Shown one piece after another: positions 11,723 to 21,749 of a stretch of 64,000 nucleotides of DNA (position 1 is its first letter; each line of letters opens with the position of its first letter). Position numbers and translations under genes: made by a program. The notes under the pieces were generated by a model. The model had not been told where the DNA came from, made no database searches, and saw only the letters and a list, made by a program, of their open reading frames with translations. This DNA is from Mesomycoplasma dispar (GTDB taxonomy: Bacteria; Bacillota_I; Bacilli_A; Mycoplasmatales; Metamycoplasmataceae), in contig NZ_CP007229.1 of the NCBI RefSeq assembly GCF_000941075.1, positions 682,001 to 746,000 of the forward strand, in the 5' to 3' direction.

Positions 11723-11762
11723 AGTTTATTATTTTCGTTTTATTATTTGTAAATTGATTTGT

Positions 11763-11792
11763 AAGACTCGCTGCTTTAAAAGTGCGAGTCTT
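11763..11792 (+). terminator. Rho-independent terminator of adh
   Basis: A perfect 9-bp stem AAGACTCGC / GCGAGTCTT with a 12-base loop, followed by ATTTTTTT. Confidence 0.9.
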
Positions 11793-11941
11793 ATTTTTTT
11801 ATTTTAAAGTTTTAAAATAAAAAAATTCTAAATTAGTAGAAAAATTCAGTTATAATTAACCTTGCTAAGAATGAATTAATAAATTTTTTGATATTGAATT
11901 AGGAAGGACTTAATTATGTTTTTTGTCTAAAAAATCAGATA

Positions 11942-12541
11942 ATGCGAATTTTGCACTATGTTTTAAATGTGGTAGAATGAGTTAAATTTAACCTTTTGCA
12001 AAAAAAAAAAAAAAATGCTTGGTCTAAAATAAAATTATGTTATAACACCAAGATTAATTCAGTTAACTTTTCTTCTTATTCAAGCACTGATTCTATGACC
12101 TTTGAACAATTAGCAAATGAAATTTGAAATGGTCATGTAAAATCATCAGTTTTTGCTGCTGTCAATTATGCTCTTACAATCGCTTATGCCTTTTCTTGAA
12201 ATTTTTTAGGTGTAGCCACGTCAGCAATAGCTGCTGGGACTTTAACTCATTTAGCTATTGAATATAAGCGAGCTTATAACGACATGACTAATGATTCTGA
12301 ATGACTAAGGATTAGGTATCAAACAATTAAGCAATTTGAAGATTGAAACAAGAAATTTATCCCACAAATAAGAAAGGCTAAGACGCGTATTTATTTAATA
12401 CTTGAAACAATTAGCCGCTTAAGAAAAATAGTATTAAAAGCTAGACCAATTTTACTATCTGCTAGTTGAGTCTCTTTTAAAATAAAACTTGCCATTGCTG
12501 TAATTGATTTTATTCAAAATGTAATTTGAAGATTTGTATAA
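11942..12541 (+). CDS. Small membrane-associated protein of unknown function
   Basis: A 199-residue protein read through several UGA Trp codons. The central region (about residues 70-105, NYALTIAYAF...GVATSAIAAGTL) is hydrophobic, enough for one or two membrane spans, followed by a basic amphipathic region rich in Arg/Lys. A run of 16 A at 12000-12015 encodes a Lys cluster. The best ribosome site (TAGGAAGG near 11903) serves an ATG at 11917 that stops after four codons. One extra T in its T6 run would join that ATG to this frame, so the true N terminus may be 11917 with a tract-length change, while 11942 is the only in-frame ATG as sequenced. No family was recognised. The next gene begins 29 bp downstream. 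Confidence 0.6.
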
Positions 12542-12570
12542 AAATATAGGACAACTAATTTAATTAGATA

Positions 12571-13638
12571 ATGTTTAATAAAGAAAGTTTAGAAAAATTT
12601 TTTAATTTAAAATTTAATAATTGAATTTTTTTTATTCCATTTTTTGGTACTAATAGCTATTATAAATTATTCGATTTACTTGTAGAGTACAACAGTTTTG
12701 AGGGGATTTTGTACTATAAAACCAGACTAATTTCGAGACTTTTCTATTTAATACTTAATTTGTTTTCAATAATTTTGACCATTTTATTATTTGTGTTAAT
12801 TTTTGTTTACAGAGTTCATTTTTTTTCTTTTGGTGAAAATTTTATTTTTAGCCTTGAAAATAAACATAATTATTTTTATGACTATAATATTTGATTTCCG
12901 AATATTATGAATGTGGTGATATATTCTTTCATTGCATTTTTTGGGTTTTTTTTAAATGCTTTTTGAGCAAAATTTGTTATTTACTTTTTTAAGAAATTTT
13001 TATACTGAAAATACGATTTGGAAAATAAAATCACAACCTTTGAATTTTTACAAAATTTTAATTTAGAATATTTTGTAAATTCCGTTCTTGTTGACACTGA
13101 AAATTGTAAAAAAAAGAAGAAGAAATCAAGAAAAATTTGTTGAAAGTATCAACATAACTACACAATAATTAGCCTTTTAACAGAAGTAATTAACTCCCCT
13201 AAGCATACTAGACGTTCTTTTAAATATCATTATATTAAGTTAAGGAACAGCAAGGAAATTAGTGAATTTGACTGGGTTGTAACTGAGGTTCAAAACTATT
13301 ATTGATTTTATACATTTATTTTTGCTTCAATTTTTAATAAAAATGAAAAAAATTTTAACAGAAAAAAGTTTTTCTACTACTTATTTAAAATTTTATTTTT
13401 TTATATTTTATCAATTTGAATTCTTCTTTTTTCAACAATTTTTGTATTCCTTAATCATTTTCTTCTTGATGAACAAACATTTTGGTTAAAAATTTCAGCA
13501 TTAGGATCTGTTATTATTGTCATTTTTATGTCCGTTGTTATGCTAGAATCTATATTTATTGAGTGAACATATCGCCGCATCAAAAAGCGATTTTTTGATG
13601 CTAATCTAATTAAGTCTGAAAAACAAGATTCAATATAA
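12571..13638 (+). CDS. Multi-pass membrane protein of unknown function
   Basis: A 355-residue protein with about four strong hydrophobic segments: residues about 50-75, 110-135, 260-285 and 305-330. A hydrophilic, Lys-rich loop (CKKKKKKSRKICW at about residues 174-186) separates the two halves. The pattern is two pairs of membrane spans around a cytoplasmic or external domain. It follows the small membrane-associated protein by 29 bp and is probably co-transcribed with it. It resembles in general style, but not in recognisable motifs, the paralogous membrane proteins at 20428 and 21750. No known family was identified. The ATG at 12571 has only a weak ribosome site. Confidence 0.7.
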
Positions 13639-13675
13639 CTGTTTTTTTAAGGCCATATATTTTTAAAAATGGTCG

Positions 13676-15628
13676 TTAAAAATAGTCGAATTTTAGCAAT
13701 TTTGTGACAGGTTTTTTATAATTAAACCATGAAATCAATAAGTAAATAAACGAAATTATAAAAAACATTGCTATTCATATTATGAAAATTAAAATTACTA
13801 TTTGTGAAATCGAAGGATATATGGCATCTTCACCGAGTATTCGAATGTAAATTTTTGGAATTAATGGGAGAGACACTGATAAGTTAATGACTAAAATTAG
13901 AAATGAAATTATAATTATATTTAATCAATGATAAAGAAAAATCTGCCATGTCTTAGCGCGAAGCGCCTTAAGAATTCCAATTAATTTTACTTTTGAATCA
14001 GTTAGGTTTTTTGTATAAAAAATCGTTTGTATCAATAAAACTGCTATAAAAACAATTAAAATTGCTCCAACAATTAAATTTATAAAATTTTGTAAACTAT
14101 AAGTGAATCTTGATATACCTTTTAACGAGGAGTCAATTGCATACTCTTTATTATTTTCAATAAAATTATCAATATTATTTTCCAAATTATCATTTTCAAA
14201 ATACAACCTTAAAATAATTGGTTCTATTTTTTTGGTTTGACTGGTTTGTGAATTGCCTGGATTTTTGTTTTTACTTTTCTGTAATTCGATATCTTCACCG
14301 AATTTATGATGCAAAAAAGTTAGGTTTAATTTTTTTGCATTAACTAAATTATTTATTCCAACAACTTTTAATGTTTTTTTATCTTTGGGGCCAATTAAAA
14401 CAGCAATTTCTTGTTCTTTTGGTTCTTTGATATCTAATTGTGTAGCTACTTCTTTTGAAATTATAACTTCATCTAAATTTTTAATGTTTCTTCCTATTAA
14501 ATTTTTTTGATCAAAATTGAACCTATTTTTAAAAAATTCACTTTCATCAATGTAATCAATAGGTGCTCCTAACTTTTTTTTATCATTATATTCAAAACTT
14601 AATAATGGCAAAGTAAAGAAAGGAGTAATTTTTTTTATTGTTTTATTTTTTTCTCTGAGATTATTAATTTCATTATCTGTGAAGGTTGTGGAATTATTTT
14701 CTAATTTTTTGCTAACTAAAACAGAATCAAGTTGATATTCATTAACTTTAAGGGAATTAGAAGCGGAAATATTTAAATTTAAAACACCAAATAATAATGT
14801 CCCAAAAATACTTGTTAGAAAAAGTATTACAAATAAAATAGTTGAAAATCATTTTGATTTATAATCTGCCAGAGTAAGTAAAAAGCCTGTTTTTAATTCT
14901 TGCCTAATTTTTGCAATTTTTGAATAGGAGGAACTCTTAAAAGAAACTAATTGACTACTTTTTTCATTGTTAATTGCTAAATTTTGTTCACTTTTGTCAA
15001 TATTTTCTTCGGAAATTTTTCCTCTTTCAATACGAATGATCTTGTCGGCATATTTTTTTGCAAATTCTAAATTGTGGCTGACCACTAATATTGTTTTATT
15101 TTTTGCAATATTTTTTAGATTTTCAAATACAGAAACACCGTTTTCAAAATCCAAATTTCCAGTTGGTTCATCGAGTAAAATAAAATCACTATCTCTTGAA
15201 AGCGAACGGAGAATTGCTATTCTTTGTTTTTCGCCACCAGATAAATTATTTACTTTTTGCTTTAATTGTCGAGTTTCAATTGACACGTATTTAGCCTGTT
15301 GTTCCAATTCTTTTGGGTCTAAAACTCTATTTATTACATTATTTGCAATTAAAATATTATTTTCTGATGAAATATTAGTTATTAAATTAAAGTCCTGAAA
15401 AACAACATCAACTAATGGTTTTTTAATTTCAGAACCATTTTCATCCAAAAAAGAAATTTTTCCACTATCTTTTTTAGTAAAACCGGCAATTAAATTAATA
15501 AGAGTTGTTTTCCCAATTCCTGATTTCCCAATTATAAATGTTATTTTTTTTGAAGGAATATCAAGATTTAGATTATCAAAGATGATTTTGTTATCAATCT
15601 TTTTCGTTAAATTCTCAATTTTTATCAT
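13676..15628 (-). CDS. ABC transporter: ATPase fused to FtsX-like permease (copy 2 of operon)
   Basis: A 650-residue fusion protein. Residues 1-215 form a MacB/LolD-type ABC ATPase: Walker A GKSGIGKTT (about 33-41), Q-loop VVFQDFN (about 76-82), signature LSGGEKQR (about 129-136), Walker B FILLDEPTGNLD and the switch His in VVSHN. The rest is a permease with one membrane span just after the ATPase (about 262-285), a long extracytoplasmic domain and three C-terminal spans, the FtsX/MacB layout. Such proteins move substrates out of, or transmit force across, the membrane rather than import nutrients. It is the third gene of a minus-strand operon, 90 bp after a close paralog. Reads through UGA at 14849 and 13925. 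Confidence 0.88.
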
Positions 15629-15718
15629 TTTGCTCCGAGTTTGCTGTATTCTTCTTATTTAACATTATAAAATTAAGACTTTTGATAAGAAAAATATAAT
15701 TTTAATAATTTTTAAAAA

Positions 15719-18037
15719 TTATTTTAGTAATGTTACAATATCTTTTTTATAAGTTATATAAGAAATTAATGAATATATGATTGATAAAATAAAGAAACTG
15801 GCAAACCAGATAATTATAAAAATAATGCTAATTTGCTGATAATCAGGAAAAACTGAATTTTGATGTGAAATTGCACCATAAATTAAAGGCACAAAAGAAA
15901 TTGAAAGTATAATACCAAAAACGAAAACAAAAGCGGAAAGTATTACCAGATTTAATCAATGATACAAGAAAATTTGTGATGTTTTTCCACCAAGAGACTT
16001 TAGAATACCTATTGATTTTTTCTTGAATTTAGAAAGATTTGTTGCATATAATGACACAAAAATTAACAAACTTATTCCAAAAATTATTATTGACACAAAA
16101 ATAATTAATAACAAAACATATTGAGAGGAAATTATTTGATTCAGAATTTCATCCGGGCCGCCATTTGTCGAGTAATAACGACTAACGCCCAGTTTGCTAT
16201 ATTTATTTAAAAATTGATTAATATTATTGTATAAATTATCATGATCAAAATAAATCATAGCACTTATTGGAAGTAATTCGCTAGAATATTTTTCAATATT
16301 ATTGTTAAAAATAGCGATATTTTCATCATCTTTTTCAGGATCAAAAACTCCAACAACTTTAAAAATTAAAGTATTTTTATTATTAGCAACTTTTAAAAGT
16401 TTTCCTATTTTATCAGTTATATTCGAGCTAACTGCTATTTCATTAAAATTTTTAGGCAATTTACCTTTTTTCAAGTTTATTAAATTGGCTTGATTTGAGT
16501 TCTCATAGAAAGACTTATGTATTTTATTGGGTTTTACAAGTGTTTCGTCAGTTTCTACGGTTGATCGCCTACTAAAAACATACTTTTGAAAGTTTAATGA
16601 AAAATAATCATCAGGTAAAAACTCAAATTCATCAAACTTACTTTCTTTTTCATTTGGTTTCGATTTTTGATAAACTGACTTTAATTTATCTGTGTGAACA
16701 AGCGAAAAATTGGCGCCATCATCAAAAGGCTTATCTAAAATTCCCACAATTGTTGCTGATTCAGAAAAGCGATCTAAATCTTCGAACTTTTGCCTTAAAA
16801 TTAATGGATTAACGTTAATAATTTTAATTGTTTTTCCAATTGGATTATCAATTTTTAATTCTTCAATTAATTTTTGCGAGAGGATAACTTCATTTGGGTT
16901 GGTAATAAACCTGTTATTAAAATCTTTGTCTTTACTAAATGAACTAAACCTGTTTTTAAAAAAATCAGATTCATCAGTTGGTCAAATAGAACGATTCTCA
17001 AGAGAAACGTTATCATTATAGATAAATGTAAAATCTTCAAGGCTACTATATAATAAACTAGTGTGTTTTATTTTGGGGTTATCCTTTTTAAGTTGGTCTA
17101 TTTCTTCAGGGGCTAAAGAAATAATATCCTTTTCGCCAATTCTAATGGCGTCAAAATTTGATTGGGCTACCGTGTCAGTGACTATATTTTTTGCTGAAAA
17201 ATGTAAGTTCATGAAAATAACCATGCTAAAAATTAAAGCAAAAAATGTTACTAAAACTAAAATAAAACTCGTAATTTTTGATTTAAAATCCGCCAATACA
17301 AGCAATAAAGCTACTTTAAATTTTTGTAAGAAACCAGGTTTTTTATAGACCTGGTTTGATATTGGGTTTGAGTGTTTATTTTTTAATTCGACATTAATTT
17401 GTTTGTTATTTTCTATAACATTAACAGATAAATTTTCTAAATTAATAATTTGATCGGCATATTGTTTTGCTAATTCTAAATCATGACTAACAATTAAAAT
17501 TGTTTTACTTTCAGAAGCTTTAACTAATAAATCGAGTAAAGCAATGGAATTTTCATGGTCCAAATTACCAGTTGGTTCATCAAGCAAAATAAAATCACTT
17601 TTTCTTGATAAACTTCTTAAAAATGCAGCGCGTTGTTTTTCACCACCTGATAAGTTTTTCGCTACCTGATCTAATTTGTTGGTTTCAATACCGATAAAAT
17701 TCGCAGCTTGTTGTATTTCTAAATCATCTGATTCGCGATTCAAAATGTGATTTGCTATTAAAATATTATTTTTTATACTTAATGACTCAATTAAATTAAA
17801 GTCTTGGAAAACAACATCAACTAATGGTTTTTCTAATTCAGAACCATTTTCATCAAAAAAAGAGATTTTTCCACTGTCTTTTTTTGTAAATCCGGCAATC
17901 AAATTAATTAGTGTGGATTTACCAATTCCAGACCTTCCAATTACAAATGTAATTTTGTTTAAAGGAATTTCGAGATTTAAATTATCAAAAATAAATTTAT
18001 TATCAATTTTTTTAGTTAAATTTTCTATTTTAATCAT
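15719..18037 (-). CDS. ABC transporter: ATPase fused to FtsX-like permease (copy 1 of operon)
   Basis: A 772-residue paralog of the following gene with the same plan: N-terminal ATPase (Walker A GRSGIGKST, signature LSGGEKQR, Walker B FILLDEPTGNLDHE, switch His in IVSHD), a membrane span at about 255-280, a large extracytoplasmic region, and three C-terminal spans with the conserved GILKSLGGKTSQIFLYHW segment that also occurs, as GILKALRAKTWQIFLYHW, in the partner. The two probably act as a heterodimer, since each carries one ATPase and one FtsX half. It starts 2 bp after the stop of the secreted-protein gene upstream, so translation is coupled and that protein is a candidate cargo or partner. 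Several UGA Trp codons, including 16982 and 15956. Confidence 0.88.
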
Positions 18038-18039
18038 TA

Positions 18040-18856
18040 TTAAAATTTGCTTCTGTTATCTATATAATATGGGTATGTGGTGGGTCGGTAATTTGAATTT
18101 TTGTCGGGAATTAGCGGGTTATTTGTCGAGATTGAACTATATTCATAATCATCTATCACAACTCCGGTTGCATATTGACCAAATCCTGATATTTTGTAAT
18201 TCCATCCAGTACCTTCATAATTCATTACTAGTCTATCAGCATTGCTTTTTTCAAAAGTTTCTACTAATTCATAGGAATTAAATTCCAATTTTACTGATGC
18301 ACCAATTTCAGCAGTTACTTCCCTTTTTTTTAGTAGCATAAGCTACCTTACCATTTATTTCAAAAGACGGGGTCGCTAGTCCAGAAATTCAAGCATGCGT
18401 CTTTAAATTAATTCGATCTGGTTTAGAATTATAATAATTGGAAAAGTTGCTATTTTTGGTGTACTTAATTTCTGCTCTTCCTAATCACGCGGCTTTATCT
18501 TGCCAAAATAATCCGCCCCAATATACAACTTTTTTAACACCTCTAATAAGAATTTCTAATTCTCCTTGATCGGTTGTTAAGATTTTGTGCTTATCTTCAA
18601 ACTTAAGATTTTTTATATTAAGTAAGGAAGCCGGGATTTTAGATAGTCCCTTGTGTTTTGATCTATAAATTTCATCTAAAATATTCTGCGCTTTAATACT
18701 TTCATCTTCTTTATGATAATATGAAAATAATTGAGGTTGTGAGTTTTCATTTGTTAAATTTACGTTGTTATGGACGCTACTATAGGAAAAAAATGTTACA
18801 GGAATAAGGCCAATAAGTGTGAAGCCTAAAATTTTTTTTAATTTTGAAATAATCAT
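18040..18856 (-). pseudogene. Secreted protein upstream of the ABC pair, with one frameshift at a poly(A)8 tract
   Basis: The first frame starts at ATG 18856 with a clear Sec signal (Lys-rich start, hydrophobic about residues 8-25, no lipobox Cys). It runs through UGA codons (18485 and 18389) to a run of eight A (minus strand, about 18324-18331), where the frame is lost; the second frame continues to 18040 with good coding character (the region VKLEFNSYELVETF onward). One base fewer would join the two into a protein of about 270 residues. It may be a pseudogene, a phase-variable gene or a sequencing error. The middle has VVYWGGLFW and SNYYNSK...THAWISG, reminiscent of lactococcin-972-type bacteriocins, but that is weak. 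First gene of the operon with the two ABC fusions. Confidence 0.6.
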
Positions 18857-18881
18857 AAATGTGCCTTTCTAAAAAATAATA

Positions 18882-18912
18882 ATGATAATTATCATATTTT
18901 TTTTTTTTTTTT
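18882..18912 (-). promoter_or_regulatory. Promoter with poly(A)16 tract abutting the -10 box
   Basis: On the minus strand a run of 16 A (18897-18912) directly precedes TATGATAAT (18888-18896), which fits a -10 box; the AGAAAGG ribosome site and ATG 18856 follow. A 14-bp perfect palindrome ATGATAATTATCAT (18882-18895) overlaps the -10. Length change in such a tract is the known switch of Vlp genes of M. hyorhinis; here it is inference. Confidence 0.6.
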
Positions 18913-19056
18913 AATACTTTTGTCATTATACCATTTTTGCAAAATATTTTTGTATTCCAAATTAATTTTTTAATTAAAATCTATAATTTGTTAAATAAGC
19001 AAATAATTATTTAATTAGAGTTATTGCTGATTTTTAATTTTATCTACAATAATTTT

Positions 19057-19563
19057 GGATTGTTTATAATTTTGTGTTTTAAATTTTTATGGATTTTTCA
19101 AATAGAAATCTAATTTAATTTTACATTATTTAACCGATTTTAGGGAAAATAATTTTTAATTGTTTTTTAATTATGTGTCAATTTCTTACCTGCCTTTGTC
19201 ATTTTTCGCTTGCGTTTTCGAACGTCAAATAAGTTATTTTGAAAGGTAATTTGCACTTTGAATTCCACTTTTTTGTATTTTTCCTAATTAATTTATTCAA
19301 TGATTCATTTAATAAGGATATTTAAAAAATTTTGTTAATTTTGCCAAAGTATCTCTGTAAAAGTTTTAAATATATTCGAAATTTTTATGAAAATCTCTTT
19401 TTTAATTTTTTATGTCCAACGTTTTTTTTTTTTTTTTTTAATGATTTTTTCAACTTCTAACTCAATCGGGATAATTTTTTTGCTCTTTTTTGATATTTTA
19501 GTCCTTTATGATAAATTTTATCAAATTAGATTTACCTTAAAACACAAAATATTTAATATTCCC
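19057..19563 (-). mobile_element. ~507-bp internally deleted IS256-like derivative (MITE), copy 1
   Basis: Both IS ends are present (TGTTTATAATTTTGTGTTTT left; complement of TTTAATATTCCC right), but most of the transposase region is missing. Nearly identical to the element at 22960-23462, including the same deletion joints and an internal poly(T) run that differs in length between the two. The right end supplies the last codons and the stop of the neighbouring lipoprotein gene. Confidence 0.85.
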
Positions 19564-20320
19564 TAATTTTGAAACTACTGATTTAATTTCTTGATAAGTA
19601 TCTAAATCAATAAGTCTAAAAAAGGGAGTTAATTTGCCGTTTTTTAATTTTTTCCCCCTATACAAACCAACAATTTTGTTTTTGTAAAATAGAGGAGAAC
19701 CTGACGAACCTTGCGTGTAGTTGATATCTTGAACAAAAACATTTTCTTTATCCAATTCAACAACTTTGTCATTTACATAAAATAATGTTTTTAATGTTTT
19801 AGGTTTAAAATCTTCGTTTAAGAGCGTGAGGAAACCTAAACTAAATAGGCTATTTTTTGTGTTTGTAAAATCCTCTAGAACCTGAAAATCAATAGAATCC
19901 GAAATTCTTAACAATAAGAGTTCTTTTGTATCTAATGAAAAAACTATAATATCTTTTTCTTTATTTTCATATTCAATTCTAATTTTTGATTTTAATTTAG
20001 TTTCTAAATTTTTTACACTAAATTGTTGTAAAAAAATATCAAAAATTTGTTGTTTTATATTGTTTTTTATTGAATTTAACGAATGAAAAGTGGTGACAAA
20101 AGTCAAGTTATTATTAGTTTTTTTTTTTTTTTTACTAAAGTTGCCGTAAATCTAGTTAAATTTTTTTCATTTTCATTTATTATAAAATTAAAAACATTAC
20201 TTTCTATTTTTGATAATTCAGATTTGCTAATTATAATATTTGTGCAAGAAAGGGTCAAAAACAAAGGGCTTATAATACTAAAATATCTAGTAAAAATAAG
20301 GATTTTTTAAAGTATATCAT
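19537..20320 (-). pseudogene. Trypsin-like (S1 fold, DUF31-like) lipoprotein protease, out of frame
   Basis: The 3' frame (20106-19537) contains, in order, TFVTTFHSLNS (candidate catalytic His), EKDIIVFSLD (candidate Asp, as in DIALL of trypsins) and QGSSGSPLFY (nucleophile Ser), with an internal KIVGLYRG strand, so it has the three-part layout of a chymotrypsin-fold protease. Upstream, a second frame encodes ILIFTRYFSIISPLFLTLSC, a lipoprotein signal with lipobox LTLSC, then about 45 residues leading to FTATLV. The frames meet in a run of 16 A (plus-strand T at 20118-20133); 17 or 14 A would join them as TATLV-Lys-TNNNLTFVTTFHS. A further 1-base shift in an A6 run is needed to reach the ATG at 20320. 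The C terminus has been replaced by the end of the inserted MITE (last residues GNIKYFVF). Confidence 0.65.
20118..20133 (-). repeat. Poly(A)16 tract inside the trypsin-like lipoprotein gene
   Basis: Sixteen A on the coding strand. The tract encodes a Lys run between the lipoprotein N terminus and the protease domain, and its present length breaks the frame. Confidence 0.8.
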
Positions 20321-20390
20321 ATTTGTATAATTCTTACATATTTATGGTACAATGAATTATATAATTTTCTATATTTAATGGAGGAAAATT

Positions 20391-20420
20391 ATGAAATACT
20401 CATTTATAAAATCGAATTAA
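20391..20420 (+). CDS. Possible 9-codon leader ORF
   Basis: The best ribosome site in this region, TGGAGGA at about 20379-20385, precedes an ATG at 20391 that encodes only MKYSFIKSN and stops 7 bp before the ATG of the membrane protein at 20428. The membrane protein has no good ribosome site of its own, so it may be translated by reinitiation. Alternatively the start region has shifted frame. Product unlikely to be functional by itself. Confidence 0.35.
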   Translation: MKYSFIKSN

Positions 20421-20427
20421 TTTAAAA

Positions 20428-21525
20428 ATGAACAGAAAATTTAATTATGATAATTCCATAAAATTTATATTACTTTTTTTATTGTCAATTTTTAAAACAA
20501 TAATTTTGGTTGTAGCTGTTATTTTAAATAGTATTAGCGGTGTTAATAACAAACCAATAACTTGATCGGGTTCACAAACGCCAATTGAAAGATTAAACGC
20601 TATAATGCTTGCTCTATTTGTAGGTTCATTTCTTTTCTCATTGGGTTTGCGCATCTTTTTTGCTTGAAAATTAAGGGATGATGAAGTATTTAAACAAACT
20701 GGGCTAGATGTTAAGCAATATTCGATTGGTTTTGCGCTTATTCCTTTAATTACTTCAATTTTATTAATTACTAAGTCACTTAGAGACAAAATTTCAATTG
20801 GTAATGATTGAACTACAAGGCAATTAATACTTAAATGAAAAATTATTAACTTTGTTAAGGATTTGGTTGTTCTTCTTTGGCTTTCTTCGATTGTACTTGC
20901 TATTGTTTCGTTAATTCTTCGCTTTGGCCTAGGTAATACAATGTTTCAAGAATTTAATGAGGTTGTAATTATAATAATCTTTGTTGGGATTTTCTATTTT
21001 TTAATTCCATTTTATTTTTTGGTTTCCTATTCTCTTAAAATATACAGATTAATCAGCAAAAGAGAAAAAACTTATTGGGAATCAGCTAGTTACGTTTTTT
21101 TTATGCCATTTTTTTACTTGAATGCTTGAAAAAATGTTTTGAGACTTTCTAAAAAATTAAAAATTGCAGAAAATACACTAGCAAGTCAAAATGAAGTAGA
21201 AACACAAGTAATTAATAACAAAATTAGTCGACAATTTTATCAATTTACAATTGTAAAAAATATATTCTATTTAATTTTTGTTATAATTTTTACAGTAACA
21301 ATGTCGCTAGCTATAACTAAAAATGAAATTCTTCGTAACCCTGGTGTTACTCTAATTTTCTTTAATTTATTTAATATTTCGACTATGACTTACCTTATAT
21401 ACATTGGACCACGTTATTTAGCAGATTCTGTTAACATAAATTCCAAACGAACTTCACTAATTTTATATATTTTAGACATTTTTGTGCCTATAGTTTCAAT
21501 TTATAACCTAATAAAATATAAGTAA
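20428..21525 (+). CDS. Multi-pass membrane protein of unknown function, tandem paralog 1
   Basis: A 365-residue protein with about six hydrophobic segments (near residues 10-32, 55-78, 105-120, 150-175, 180-205 and 275-300, plus a C-terminal pair), read through UGA codons at 20560, 20665 and 21127. It is a clear paralog of the next gene: both contain AW.LRDDE..KQ..., an L..WKIIN...-type segment after WTTRQLI, and an identical C terminus LILYILDIFVPIVSIYNL. Cytoplasmic loops are Lys-rich. No transporter signature was recognised. It lies between the two ~505-bp IS derivatives. Transcription probably starts upstream of the leader ORF at 20391, since TATATAATTT and TATATTTAATGGAGG precede it. Confidence 0.75.
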
Positions 21526-21749
21526 AACAAGACTATTTTAATTTAATTCTTACCATATTTTTATATCTTACTATTAATTTTTTATTAAAGTATTTTAAAA
21601 AAATATCTTATTTTAAAATACTTTTTTACATATACTGGTTTTATAAAATTAGAGTTTAGACAAATTATATCTATTATTACAAATTATACTAACTAACTAA
21701 CTAAAAAATATCAAATTACCCAGCCGGTAAATTTAAAAATAATTGAAAT
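21526..21749. other. Spacer between the two membrane-protein paralogs
   Basis: About 220 bp. It contains an imperfect A/T hairpin near 21585-21625 (AAAGTATTTTAAA and TTTAAAATACTTTT arms, a 12-14 bp stem), a plausible terminator of the first paralog. Confidence 0.45.

Noticed and set aside
14967-17348. Plus-strand frames across the ABC operon
   Set aside because: They lie antisense to well-supported ABC genes with intact Walker and signature motifs and have no start signals of their own.
18882-18895. Fur box over the secreted-protein promoter
   Set aside because: The dyad ATGATAATTATCAT resembles GATAAT units but is shorter than the 19-bp consensus and coincides with a -10 box. It is kept only as an undefined dyad.
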